From contig JAEYPH010000043.1 in the NCBI GenBank assembly GCA_023410875.1, positions 1 to 64,000 on the forward strand: a stretch of DNA of 64,000 bases, written 5' to 3'. Positions 8,611 through 16,298 of this stretch are shown in pieces. How positions within the stretch are numbered: position 1 is the first letter of the stretch; each line of letters begins with the position of its first letter. The stretch is from Bacillota bacterium (GTDB taxonomy: Bacteria > Bacillota > Clostridia > Christensenellales > UMGS416). The notes under the pieces were generated by a model. That model did no database searches and was not told where the DNA came from. It saw only the letters and a program-made list of their open reading frames with translations. A program made the position numbers and the translations under genes.

Positions 8611-10770
8611 TTATCGCCTCTCGATGCAATCACGTCCTTTGAGCTTGGCGGCCAGCAGGGCGCTCTCAGTGGCTTTGTGCATGGCGTCCAGGCTGCGGGC
8701 GCTGCGGTACTCCGACAGGCCGCAAGTCAACGTCAAAGCATATTCGTTCTGCTGCCAGGCGAAGGTTCTGGCGGCTTTTTTTCGCAGCTTTTCGCACAAC
8801 TGCGCGGCGCCGTCGACGTCGGTCTCCGGCAGCAGGATTGCGAACTGATCGTCGCTCCACCGGGCCAGGAAGTCCTGCTTTCGGATGGCGGGCCGCAGCA
8901 GGCGGGCGAGCTGCTTCATCAACGCGTCGAAGCAGCCCTGACCGAAGCTATCTCGCAGGCCCTTGAGCTGGTCGGCTTCTATGAGCACCAAAGCAAAGGG
9001 GCGCTTGTTGCGTTGGGCACGGATGGACTCTTCCTGCATGCGATCGATGAGGTTGTGCCGGGTCAGCAGGCCGGTCAGTGCGTCGGTGTGCAAAGCCTGC
9101 TGCAGGGCGGCCTCCCGCCGGGCCAGTTCCGCCATTCGGACCTGGCTGGCCATGGCCAGCGCTGTACTCTGGGCCGCGCAGCGCAGCAGCCGCAGGTCTC
9201 CGCTGTCAAAGGCCTCTGCCTGGTTGCTGTGGATCGTGAGCACATGGGGCTCGCCGAAACACAGGAAAGAGCAAAACAACGCCGAGCGCGGCCGGTATTC
9301 GGCTTCGTCCTGGGCCAGCGCGTAGCGCGCGGCGTCCTGCGGCGGGATGTCCGTGTAGATCAGGTCTCGCCCGTTGCGCATGGCTTTGAGGACTTCTGAC
9401 GGGTGAACCCGGCGGGTGGGGGAGAGCAGCGCGCCTTCCCGCCACCACGCAACATAGTCCACGGACTTCTGGCCCTCCCGGCACGCGCCGATGGCCAGAT
9501 CGTCGAAGCTGAGTATCCTGGACAGCTCCTGCGCCAGCCGAAGGGCGATTTGCGGCGGGCTGTCGGCATCGGCCAGGGCACGGCTTACGTCCGCGGCCAC
9601 GGCCAAGGCGCGGGACTGCTCCTCCAGATCGTGGCGCAGGCCGTGAACCTCGGCGATGCGGCGCTTGATCTCCTCATTGATCTGGCGGAAGATCTCCTTA
9701 TCATCGGCCAGCACGGGGGAGGGCAGAAGCGCTTGGATGTGGCGCAGCCGCCGGCGCAGCGCGCTGTCGTCACCATTCCTCCCGGATGCCGGCGTTTTGT
9801 CGCTGTCCAGATAGTCGCGCTTGTCATACCATAGCGCCATCCGCGTGTGGATTTCACGGGCCAGTTCGTCGCTGCCCATTTCCCAGGCAATGGTCAGCGC
9901 CTTGTTGAGCGTAGCCTTGGCGGCGTCCACGTGCTCCAGGCTCAGTTGCAGGCGCCCAATGGACGCGAGCGTGGACGTGACCGCGAATTTGCTTCGGGAT
10001 TGTATGGCATGGTTCAGCGCATCCTTATAAGCTGCCAGCGCGTCCTGCGCATCGCCGGAGTGCTCCAGCACGGCGGCCCGCAGCGTCTGCACCGCGGTCA
10101 ACTCGGCACTGCCCAGGCGGAGCGACGCGGCCAGCTCCATGGCTCGCTCATTGGCTTCCAGTGCGGCGTCGGTGTTGCCGGTCATCAGATGGCACTCGCA
10201 CAGCGAAAGCTCCAGCCGTTCCAACGCCTCGCCGCCGGTTTCCTGCACCGATGGAAGCGCCTCCAGGAATACAGCCAGTGCTTCGCCGTGCCGGCCCAGC
10301 CTCATCAGCATGTCCGCCCGCAGGAGCAAAAGCTGCACAAACAGGCCGGACAACCCCAGCCGCAGCAGTGCGTCGTTGCCGCCCAACAGATCCATGCCCT
10401 GGTCGGCGCAGGCCAGCGCCTCTGCCGGCTCATCGGCGCTGGCGTAGAGCGTTGTGAGCGCCCGCAGCGCCTGCGCCTGGCCGGCGACATCGTTGATGCT
10501 GCGATATAGGGACAGCGCGTTGAAGCAGGCCTCCAGAGCGTCGGGGAAATTCTCCTTTTGCTCATGATACCGTGCCAGCAGAAGGCTGCTTTCGGCGCGG
10601 CCGCGGTCATACCCCAGGGCGGCAGAGAGCTCAGTGGCTTCACCGGCCAGTACAAAAAGCCGGTCGGCGTCGCCCTGAAGGCGACTGGCCTGGGCCAGCA
10701 GCGCATCGATCTGTTTTCTGCCCTGTAACGCCTGGGCCTTTTCAGAGCCCGGCAGCGGAGGGTTGCTCAT
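8611..10770 (-). CDS. TPR-GAF protein with degenerate GGDEF domain
   Basis: A 719-residue soluble signalling protein. Residues about 1-320 are TPR-like helical repeats (YHEQKENFPDALEACFNAL, LEHSGDAQDALAAYKDAL). A coiled segment follows near 340-390, then a GAF-like sensor (about 395-540) and a C-terminal GGDEF domain that starts at TDALTGLLTRHNLIDRM. The catalytic GGDEF motif reads SDDQF near 640, so both glycines and the glutamate are lost. An RxxD I-site (RKQD) stands exactly five residues upstream. This suggests a c-di-GMP receptor, not a cyclase. Single gene; GGAG 6 bases before ATG. Confidence 0.82.
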   Translation of the reverse strand: MSNPPLPGSEKAQALQGRKQIDALLAQASRLQGDADRLFVLAGEATELSAALGYDRGRAESSLLLARYHEQKENFPDALEACFNALSLYRSINDVAGQAQALRALTTLYASADEPAEALACADQGMDLLGGNDALLRLGLSGLFVQLLLLRADMLMRLGRHGEALAVFLEALPSVQETGGEALERLELSLCECHLMTGNTDAALEANERAMELAASLRLGSAELTAVQTLRAAVLEHSGDAQDALAAYKDALNHAIQSRSKFAVTSTLASIGRLQLSLEHVDAAKATLNKALTIAWEMGSDELAREIHTRMALWYDKRDYLDSDKTPASGRNGDDSALRRRLRHIQALLPSPVLADDKEIFRQINEEIKRRIAEVHGLRHDLEEQSRALAVAADVSRALADADSPPQIALRLAQELSRILSFDDLAIGACREGQKSVDYVAWWREGALLSPTRRVHPSEVLKAMRNGRDLIYTDIPPQDAARYALAQDEAEYRPRSALFCSFLCFGEPHVLTIHSNQAEAFDSGDLRLLRCAAQSTALAMASQVRMAELARREAALQQALHTDALTGLLTRHNLIDRMQEESIRAQRNKRPFALVLIEADQLKGLRDSFGQGCFDALMKQLARLLRPAIRKQDFLARWSDDQFAILLPETDVDGAAQLCEKLRKKAARTFAWQQNEYALTLTCGLSEYRSARSLDAMHKATESALLAAKLKGRDCIERR

Positions 10771-10970
10771 GGGGAACTCCTGATTGGATTGTATCTGTCT
10801 TTCATGTGGTATATTAATATATCGACAAATTTAAAGGAATCATAAGAATCGCAATAGAGCTTTAGGCCCGAAGGGAAAGCCTGCAAGGCGCTTTGTTTAC
10901 AGTCAGCGCAGCGTTTCCCGCCCATGCATTTTATGGTATACTATGCATAGAGATTGCCCCGGAGGTACCG

Positions 10971-12407
10971 ATGAGCGACCACGCAAGCTACGAAAATCCG
11001 CTGATCACCCGCTATGCCAGCCGGGAGATGGCGCAGAACTTTTCCGACGACAAGAAGTTTACGACCTGGCGCAAGCTGTGGATCGCGCTGGCCGAGGCGG
11101 AACAGGAGCTGGGCCTGCCCATCACTGATGTGCAGATTCAGGAACTGAAAGCCAACGAGACCAACATTGACTATGAGCTGGCGGGCGAGCTGGAACGCAA
11201 GACCCGCCACGATGTGATGGCCCATGTGCTGGCCTACGGTCAGCAATGCCCGCAGGCCAAAGGCATCATCCATCTTGGGGCTACCAGCTGCTACGTGGGG
11301 GACAACACCGATATCATTGTGATGCGCGACGGCCTGCTGCTGCTGCGCGGCAAGCTGTTGGGGTGTCTTAAGCTGCTGGCTGATTTCGCTCTGAAATACG
11401 CCGACGTGCCCACGCTGGGCTTCACCCATTTCCAGCCGGCACAGTTGACCACCGTGGGCAAACGCGCCACATTGTGGCTGCAGGATCTGCTGACCGATCT
11501 GCAGGACCTGGATTATGTACTCTCCACGCTGCAGTTGTTGGGCGTGAAGGGCACCACCGGCACCCAGGCCAGCTTTTTGACGCTGTTTGACGGCGACGAG
11601 GCCAAGGTGAAGTCGCTGGAGGACAAGGTCGTAGCCAAGCTGGGCTTTGCGCGCGCCTTCCCGGTGACCGGGCAGACCTACCCGCGCAAGCTGGACGGTC
11701 GCGTGCTGCAGGTGCTCTCCAGCATCGCCCAGAGCGCCTACAAGTTCGCCAACGACATCCGACTGCTGCAGAACCTCAAGGAGATCGAGGAACCCTTTGA
11801 GAGCACGCAGATCGGCTCTTCGGCCATGGCCTACAAGCGCAACCCCATGCGCACCGAGCGCATGTGCGCGCTGGCCCGCTTCCTGCTCACGATGCCGGAG
11901 AACACGGCCATCACCGCATCCACCCAGTGGTTTGAGCGCACGCTGGACGATTCCGCCAACCGCCGCCTGGCAGTGCCTCAGGCTTTTCTTGCGGCCGACG
12001 GGTTGCTCAAGCTGTATCTGAACGTGACCGACGGTCTGGTCGTGTACGAAAAGGTTATCCGCGCCCACATCAAGGCGGAGCTGCCCTTCATGGCTACTGA
12101 AACCATCCTGATGGAGGCCGTGAAAAGGGGAGGAGATCGCCAGGAATTGCATGAGAAAATCCGTGTGCTTTCTATGGAGGCGGCCAAAAACGTGAAGCAG
12201 GAGGGCCTGCCCAACAATCTGCTGGAGTTGATCGCCGGCGACGCCGCCTTTGGCATGACGGCACAGGAGCTGGACGCGCTGATGCAGGCGGAATCCTTCA
12301 CCGGCCGCAGCGGCAACCAGACACGGGAGTTCATGGCCGAGCACATCCAGCCAGTGCTGCGCCAGAACAGCAACCAGGTTACGACGGAGAGCGAGATCAA
12401 CGTATAA
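10971..12407 (+). CDS. purB: Adenylosuccinate lyase
   Basis: A 478-residue enzyme of the fumarase/aspartase superfamily. It cleaves fumarate from SAICAR and from adenylosuccinate in purine synthesis. The family signature is GSSAMAYKRNPMRTER near 285-300, and His residues lie in RHDVMAHV and GATSCYVGDNTD. ATG 10971 is set by GGAGGT 4 bases upstream; the same frame is open 26 codons further but without a ribosome site. Monocistronic; a TATACT box at 10938-10943 may be its -10 element. Confidence 0.95.
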   Translation: MSDHASYENPLITRYASREMAQNFSDDKKFTTWRKLWIALAEAEQELGLPITDVQIQELKANETNIDYELAGELERKTRHDVMAHVLAYGQQCPQAKGIIHLGATSCYVGDNTDIIVMRDGLLLLRGKLLGCLKLLADFALKYADVPTLGFTHFQPAQLTTVGKRATLWLQDLLTDLQDLDYVLSTLQLLGVKGTTGTQASFLTLFDGDEAKVKSLEDKVVAKLGFARAFPVTGQTYPRKLDGRVLQVLSSIAQSAYKFANDIRLLQNLKEIEEPFESTQIGSSAMAYKRNPMRTERMCALARFLLTMPENTAITASTQWFERTLDDSANRRLAVPQAFLAADGLLKLYLNVTDGLVVYEKVIRAHIKAELPFMATETILMEAVKRGGDRQELHEKIRVLSMEAAKNVKQEGLPNNLLELIAGDAAFGMTAQELDALMQAESFTGRSGNQTREFMAEHIQPVLRQNSNQVTTESEINV

Positions 12408-12456
12408 TACGTCTTATGCGTCTCTCAAAACGCCCTGTAGATGTTGGTAGTTGAAA

Positions 12457-12662
12457 CCGACCGCCGGTTCATCCGGCGAAAGGAAACGTCTATCAGATAA
12501 AGAACGTTGTAAAAGGCTCGCCCGCAGGCGCCCATCGTTCCTGAAAAACGAATATGAGACGAAAATCATAGAGATCGCCCGGCGACTGTTCTCGGCGGGC
12601 GATCATCAAGAAAACGGACAAGGCAGCCTAAATCGTTTTGGGCGCCACAGCGGCCAAAACGA
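12457..12662 (+). ncRNA. Repeated structured RNA-like element, copy B
   Basis: Starts 50 bases after the purB stop, same strand. H1 12462-12478 (CGCCGG-TTCAT-CCGGCG), strip AAAGGAAACG, H2 12519-12530 (CGCC-CGCA-GGCG), H3 12574-12603 (one mismatch in 12 pairs), H4 12633-12662 (TCGTTTTGG...CCAAAACGA). H4 here is built from different bases than in the other copies yet keeps pairing. A further hairpin (12665-12692) follows at once. Function unknown. Confidence 0.62.
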
Positions 12663-12664
12663 AA

Positions 12665-12692
12665 GGCCACAAAAACCTAAGTTTTTGTGGCC
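12665..12692 (-). terminator. Hairpin between RNA-like copy B and tRNA-Trp
   Basis: Perfect 12-base stem GGCCACAAAAAC/GTTTTTGTGGCC with loop CTAA. It lies 5 bases past the CCA end of tRNA-Trp on the minus strand and directly after copy B on the plus strand, so it may end either transcript. Confidence 0.6.
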
Positions 12693-12696
12693 GCTC

Positions 12697-12771
12697 TGGC
12701 AGGGGAGACGCGATTCGAACACGCAACCGACGGTTTTGGAGACCGCAACTCTACCGTTGAGCTACTCCCCT
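12697..12771 (-). tRNA. tRNA-Trp (anticodon CCA)
   Basis: On the minus strand the acceptor AGGGGAG pairs with CTCCCCT, the D-arm is GCTC...GAGT, the anticodon loop CTCCAAA gives CCA, the T-loop is TTCGAAT, and CCA is encoded. It is isolated between purB and proC. Confidence 0.95.
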
Positions 12772-12853
12772 AAGTTCGTTCGAGCATGGTTGATTATAAG
12801 AAAAAATAAACCAAAAGTCAAGCAGGGAAGTCTGACACTTCACGGAGGACACT

Positions 12854-13663
12854 ATGAATTCATACAAACTAGGTTTCATCGGCACCGGTGTCATGGGCGA
12901 ATCCATCCTGAGCGGCATCGTGACCCAAAAGGCCATGAGCCCGGACAACCTCTTTGTGTACGACATCGACCACGCCAAGCGCATACAGATGGTGGATAGC
13001 TACGGCGTGAGGGCCTGTGTCACGGCGGCGGAGCTCGTGGACGCGTGCGATGTGGTTTTTCTCTCGATCAAGCCGACGGTGTGCCAGGGCGTGCTGGAAG
13101 AACTGGCGGATAAGCTGGCGGGGAAGGCCATTTTCTCCATCGTGGCCGGCTGGGGCACGGCGCGCATCGCGGCACTTGCGCCGGCTGCGCGGGTGCTGTG
13201 CGTGATGCCCAATGTGGCCGCCATCAGCGGTGAGGCCATGAGCGTGCTCAGCGCCGATCACACGCTCGCCGAGGATGAGTTCCGCTTTGCAAATCTGATC
13301 TTCCGGGCTATCGGAGAAGTTGAAACGATTCCGGAGAAACACTTCGACATCGTGACCGGCATCAGTGGCAGCGGGCCGGCTTACGCGTTCATGTTCATAG
13401 AGGCCATGGCGCAGGCGGGCATCTACAACGGCCTGCCGGCCAAGACCGCCCGCAAGCTGGCGGCGCAGACGCTGCTGGGCGCTGCCAAAACCCAGTTGCT
13501 GGGCGACCGGCACCCGGCGGACCTGCGCGACGCCGTGTGCACGCCCGGCGGCACGACGATAGAGGCCGTCATGGAGCTGGAGAGCAGAGGCTTCAACGGC
13601 ACGGTGATGGCGGCGGTGGACAGGTGCGCCCGGAAGTATCGCCAGATGGCGGAAAAGAAATGA
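12854..13663 (+). CDS. proC: Pyrroline-5-carboxylate reductase
   Basis: A 269-residue enzyme that reduces pyrroline-5-carboxylate to proline with NAD(P)H. The Rossmann fingerprint GFIGTGVMGESI is at residues 7-18, and the family signature near 220-245 contains DAVCTPGGTTIEAV. The ISGSGPAYAF segment near 170 is also typical. SD GGAGG. Its stop overlaps the rnhA start by four bases (ATGA), so the two are translationally coupled. Confidence 0.95.
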   Translation: MNSYKLGFIGTGVMGESILSGIVTQKAMSPDNLFVYDIDHAKRIQMVDSYGVRACVTAAELVDACDVVFLSIKPTVCQGVLEELADKLAGKAIFSIVAGWGTARIAALAPAARVLCVMPNVAAISGEAMSVLSADHTLAEDEFRFANLIFRAIGEVETIPEKHFDIVTGISGSGPAYAFMFIEAMAQAGIYNGLPAKTARKLAAQTLLGAAKTQLLGDRHPADLRDAVCTPGGTTIEAVMELESRGFNGTVMAAVDRCARKYRQMAEKK

Positions 13664-14145
13664 CAGCAGGCGCCAAGACCGTAGAGCTTTATACCGACGG
13701 CGCGTGTTCCGGCAACCCCGGCCCGGGCGGCTGGGCGGCCATCCTGAAATATGGCGTGGCGGAAAAGACCGTGAGCGGCGGCGAGCCCGCCACGACCAAC
13801 AACCGCATGGAGCTGATGGCGGCCATCGAAGGCCTGCGGGCGCTGAACCGCCGCTGCAGCGTGATACTGTACTCCGACAGCGCCTATCTGGTGGATGCCA
13901 TGAGCAAGGGCTGGCTGCGCAAGTGGCAGATGAACAATTGGAAGACCACCGGCAAGGACGACGTGAAGAACCGCGACCTGTGGGAGGCGCTGCTGGAGCT
14001 GACGCGCGCCCATGACGTGACGTGGCAGAAGGTCAAAGGACACTCGGACAACGAGTACAACAACCGATGCGACGAAATTGCCCGCGGTGAGATCGCCAAG
14101 ATGAATGCGAAGGCGCGAGAAGCCGTCGCGCGTAGTGTGGACTAG
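13660..14145 (+). CDS. rnhA: Ribonuclease HI
   Basis: A 161-residue nuclease that removes RNA from RNA:DNA hybrids. The DEDD metal site is complete: Asp in YTDGACSGNPGPGG (about 13), Glu in NNRMELMAA (about 51), Asp in YSDSAYLV (about 73) and Asp in NNRCDEIA (about 140). The basic handle WLRKWQMNNWKTT is present. The start is the ATG in the ATGA overlap with proC; the frame is open upstream inside proC but only as a shadow. Confidence 0.95.
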   Translation: MTAGAKTVELYTDGACSGNPGPGGWAAILKYGVAEKTVSGGEPATTNNRMELMAAIEGLRALNRRCSVILYSDSAYLVDAMSKGWLRKWQMNNWKTTGKDDVKNRDLWEALLELTRAHDVTWQKVKGHSDNEYNNRCDEIARGEIAKMNAKAREAVARSVD

Positions 14146-14186
14146 AATACCCATCTCGACCATAGCGAGAAAGAAACAAGAAAAAG

Positions 14187-14262
14187 GCGTTTTACGAATC
14201 AGTTGTCCGCCTCACGGGGAAGCGGACAACTATTCGTAAAACGCAGGTTTTACGAATAGTTG
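14187..14262 (+). repeat. Inverted pair plus a third repeat upstream of the recombinase
   Basis: The arm at 14187-14211 (GCGTTTTACGAATCAGTTGTCC...) is repeated inverted at 14221-14244 with a single-base difference in length. A third partial copy (GTTTTACGAATAGTTG) lies in direct orientation at 14247-14262 and runs into the -35 box of the recombinase promoter. It could be a protein binding site, an attachment-type site or a terminator-like hairpin for rnhA. Confidence 0.8.
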
Positions 14263-14289
14263 ACACGTCGGAAGCGGCTGTGGTATGCT
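14260..14289 (+). promoter_or_regulatory. Promoter of the tyrosine recombinase, overlapping the third repeat
   Basis: TTGACA (14260-14265), 18 bases, TATGCT (14284-14289). The first two bases of the -35 box belong to the GTTTTACGAATAGTTG repeat, and the coding start follows 31 bases after the -10 box. Confidence 0.65.
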
Positions 14290-14319
14290 TTCCCCATCTT
14301 CTGCCAAGGATGGTTGCCC

Positions 14320-15378
14320 ATGGCAAAACGTGAAAAAAACGATCAAACCGAGCAGCGCCTGCGCCAGGCCGAGCGCCTGCGGCGTGTGCTGTTGGAGCTT
14401 CCCGAGGTTTGCTACGATTTCATTCTTTCCATGGAAAGCAATTCTTCTGCGCTGACGCGCATCAATTACGCCGGCGATCTGCGCATCTTTTTCACCTATC
14501 TGCACGACGAAGCCGGGCTGTTCGACAAACCCGTTCCGGAACTGCTGCCCGAGGACATCGCCCGGGTACAGCCGCGGCACATCGAGATGTATCTTGATTA
14601 CCTTTCGATCTACGAGCGCGACGACCGCCTGCTGGAGAACCACAATCCCGGCAAGAAGCGCAAGCTGTCCGCCGTGCGGACGTTCTTTAAATACATGCTT
14701 AAACACAGATATATAAAGGAGACCCCCACCGCCATCGTCGAGACGCCACGCATCGCGGAAAAACCGATCCTGCATCTGGACGGCCCGGAAGTTCTGGACT
14801 TGATGCAGGCGGCGGAGACCGGCGAAAACCTGACCAGGCACCAGGCGACGTATCACAGGAGCACGCAAACCCGCGACCTGGCCCTGCTGTCCTTGATGCT
14901 GGGCACGGGCATCCGCATCAGCGAATGCGTGGGCCTGAACCTGCAGGACATGGACTTTGCCCGGCGCAGCTTCCGCGTGACGCGCAAGGGCGGCAAGCAG
15001 GCCATTCTGTACTATTCCGAGGATGTGCAGCGGGCGCTGGACGATTATTTGGTGCTGCGCAAACAGGCCAGGCCGCTGGCCGGGCATCAGGATGCGTTGT
15101 TCCTTTCCATGCAGAACCGGCGCATCACCGCCCGCGCCGTGGAGAACCTTGTGCACAAGTACGCGACGACCGCCGTGCCGCTCAAGAAGATTACGCCGCA
15201 CAAGCTGCGCAGCACCTTTGGCACGGCCCTGTACCGCGCCACCGGTGACATCTATCTGGTCGCGGACGTGCTGGGCCATCGCGACGTCAACACGACCCGC
15301 AAGCATTATGCCGACATGAGCGAAGATAACCGCAGGAAAGCGGCGGAAGCGGTTCATTATGAAAAAAGAGATGATTAA
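14320..15378 (+). CDS. Tyrosine recombinase (XerC/D-like or integrase)
   Basis: A 352-residue site-specific recombinase. The N-terminal SAM-like domain (about 25-135) holds SSALTRINYAGDLRIFFTYL. In the catalytic domain are Arg in GTGIRISECVGLN, Lys in TRKGGKQA, HxxR in HKLRSTFG, His in LGHRDVNTT and nucleophile Tyr in RKHYADMS, so the R-K-HxxR-H-Y set is complete. Start ATG 14320 has AAGGA 9 bases upstream; an in-frame ATG twenty codons earlier would lie inside the promoter. Not part of an obvious prophage; a housekeeping Xer role or control of its own flanking repeats are both possible. Confidence 0.9.
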   Translation: MAKREKNDQTEQRLRQAERLRRVLLELPEVCYDFILSMESNSSALTRINYAGDLRIFFTYLHDEAGLFDKPVPELLPEDIARVQPRHIEMYLDYLSIYERDDRLLENHNPGKKRKLSAVRTFFKYMLKHRYIKETPTAIVETPRIAEKPILHLDGPEVLDLMQAAETGENLTRHQATYHRSTQTRDLALLSLMLGTGIRISECVGLNLQDMDFARRSFRVTRKGGKQAILYYSEDVQRALDDYLVLRKQARPLAGHQDALFLSMQNRRITARAVENLVHKYATTAVPLKKITPHKLRSTFGTALYRATGDIYLVADVLGHRDVNTTRKHYADMSEDNRRKAAEAVHYEKRDD

Positions 15379-15484
15379 TCACGCCTACATATAAGTATTG
15401 CGTAGCAGAATGATTATTTGTCGCTGCAAAGCTCGCTTAAAGAAAACAAAATGCGCAGGATATAGTTGTTGGAGCAATAATATA

Positions 15485-15524
15485 CGAACATACGTTTGAC
15501 AACTGGAAAGCGGTATGCTATACT
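15485..15524 (+). promoter_or_regulatory. lexA promoter with overlapping LexA (SOS) box
   Basis: CGAACATACGTTTG at 15485-15498 fits the Gram-positive SOS box CGAAC-N4-GTTYG. It overlaps the -35 hexamer TTGACA (15496-15501), which is 17 bases from the -10 box TATACT (15519-15524). This is the classic arrangement for LexA autorepression. Confidence 0.9.
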
Positions 15525-15554
15525 CGCGTTAATAAAAGGAAAGGATGCACAGCC

Positions 15555-16184
15555 ATGCCCAATTACAGCGATGCGATCGATGAGCTTGGCGGTAAGCAGA
15601 AAAAAGTTTACCAGTATATAAAGAGCTATACGGAGGAGCACGGATATCCGCCTTCGGTGCGTGAGATTTGCGCCGCCGTGGGGTTGAAGTCCACGTCCAC
15701 CGTGCACGGTCACATCAGCCGGCTCAAGAAGAAGGGCTTGCTCAAGCGCGACCCCGCCAAGCCGCGGGCCATCGAGATTCTGGATGAGGATAACGAGGCG
15801 CGCCAGAAGGCCATGACCGTGCCGGTCATCGGCAAGGTCACCGCAGGCCAGCCCATTTTGGCCTATGAGAACGTGGAGGAATACATCCCGCTGCCGGCGT
15901 CCTTCGTGCGGGACGAGCATTCCTTTGTGCTGCGCGTGTGCGGCGAGAGCATGATAAATGCCGGCATCTTCGACGGCGACTTCGTCGTCGTGCGCCAGCA
16001 GAACTACGCCGACGATGGCGACATCATCGTGGCGCTCATCGAGGAGGAAGCTACGGTCAAGCGCTTCTTCGCCGAGGGCAGAAAGATTCGCCTGCAGCCG
16101 GAGAACCCAACGATGTCGCCGATTATCGTGGACGATGCCCGAGTGCTGGGTAAGGTCACGGGGCTGTTCCGTCGGGTGAAGTAA
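15555..16184 (+). CDS. lexA: LexA repressor
   Basis: A 209-residue SOS repressor. The N-terminal winged helix-turn-helix covers about 1-70 (YPPSVREICAAVGLKSTSTVHGHI). The C-terminal self-cleaving peptidase domain has the scissile Ala97-Gly98 (VTAGQP), Ser132 (GESMINAG) and Lys169 (EATVKRFF). Damage-activated RecA triggers cleavage. SD AAAGGA upstream. Its own promoter carries a LexA box; no second box was found elsewhere in the window by eye. Confidence 0.97.
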   Translation: MPNYSDAIDELGGKQKKVYQYIKSYTEEHGYPPSVREICAAVGLKSTSTVHGHISRLKKKGLLKRDPAKPRAIEILDEDNEARQKAMTVPVIGKVTAGQPILAYENVEEYIPLPASFVRDEHSFVLRVCGESMINAGIFDGDFVVVRQQNYADDGDIIVALIEEEATVKRFFAEGRKIRLQPENPTMSPIIVDDARVLGKVTGLFRRVK

Positions 16185-16202
16185 ACATATTAACACGGAA
16201 TA

Positions 16203-16237
16203 AAAAGCCGAGGATTTACATATCTCCTCGGCTTTTC
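16203..16237 (+). terminator. Rho-independent terminator after lexA
   Basis: Stem AAAGCCGAGGA/TCCTCGGCTTT with a 10-base loop and TTTT, 20 bases after the stop. Confidence 0.88.
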
Positions 16238-16246
16238 CTATTCAGC

Positions 16247-16277
16247 AAGGGGAGAGGATTTAAACTCCTCTCCCCTT
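16247..16277 (-). terminator. Hairpin downstream of the miaB-to-PLP-enzyme operon
   Basis: Stem AAGGGGAGAGGA/TCCTCTCCCCTT with loop TTTAAAC, 22 bases past the stop of the minus-strand operon. The T-run is weak. Confidence 0.6.
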
Positions 16278-16298
16278 CCTCACGCACCACATATGTTG

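Noticed and set aside
12451..12999. 182-codon plus-strand frame through copy B and tRNA-Trp
   Set aside because: It crosses hairpins and a tRNA gene, and the other RNA-like copies do not keep this frame.
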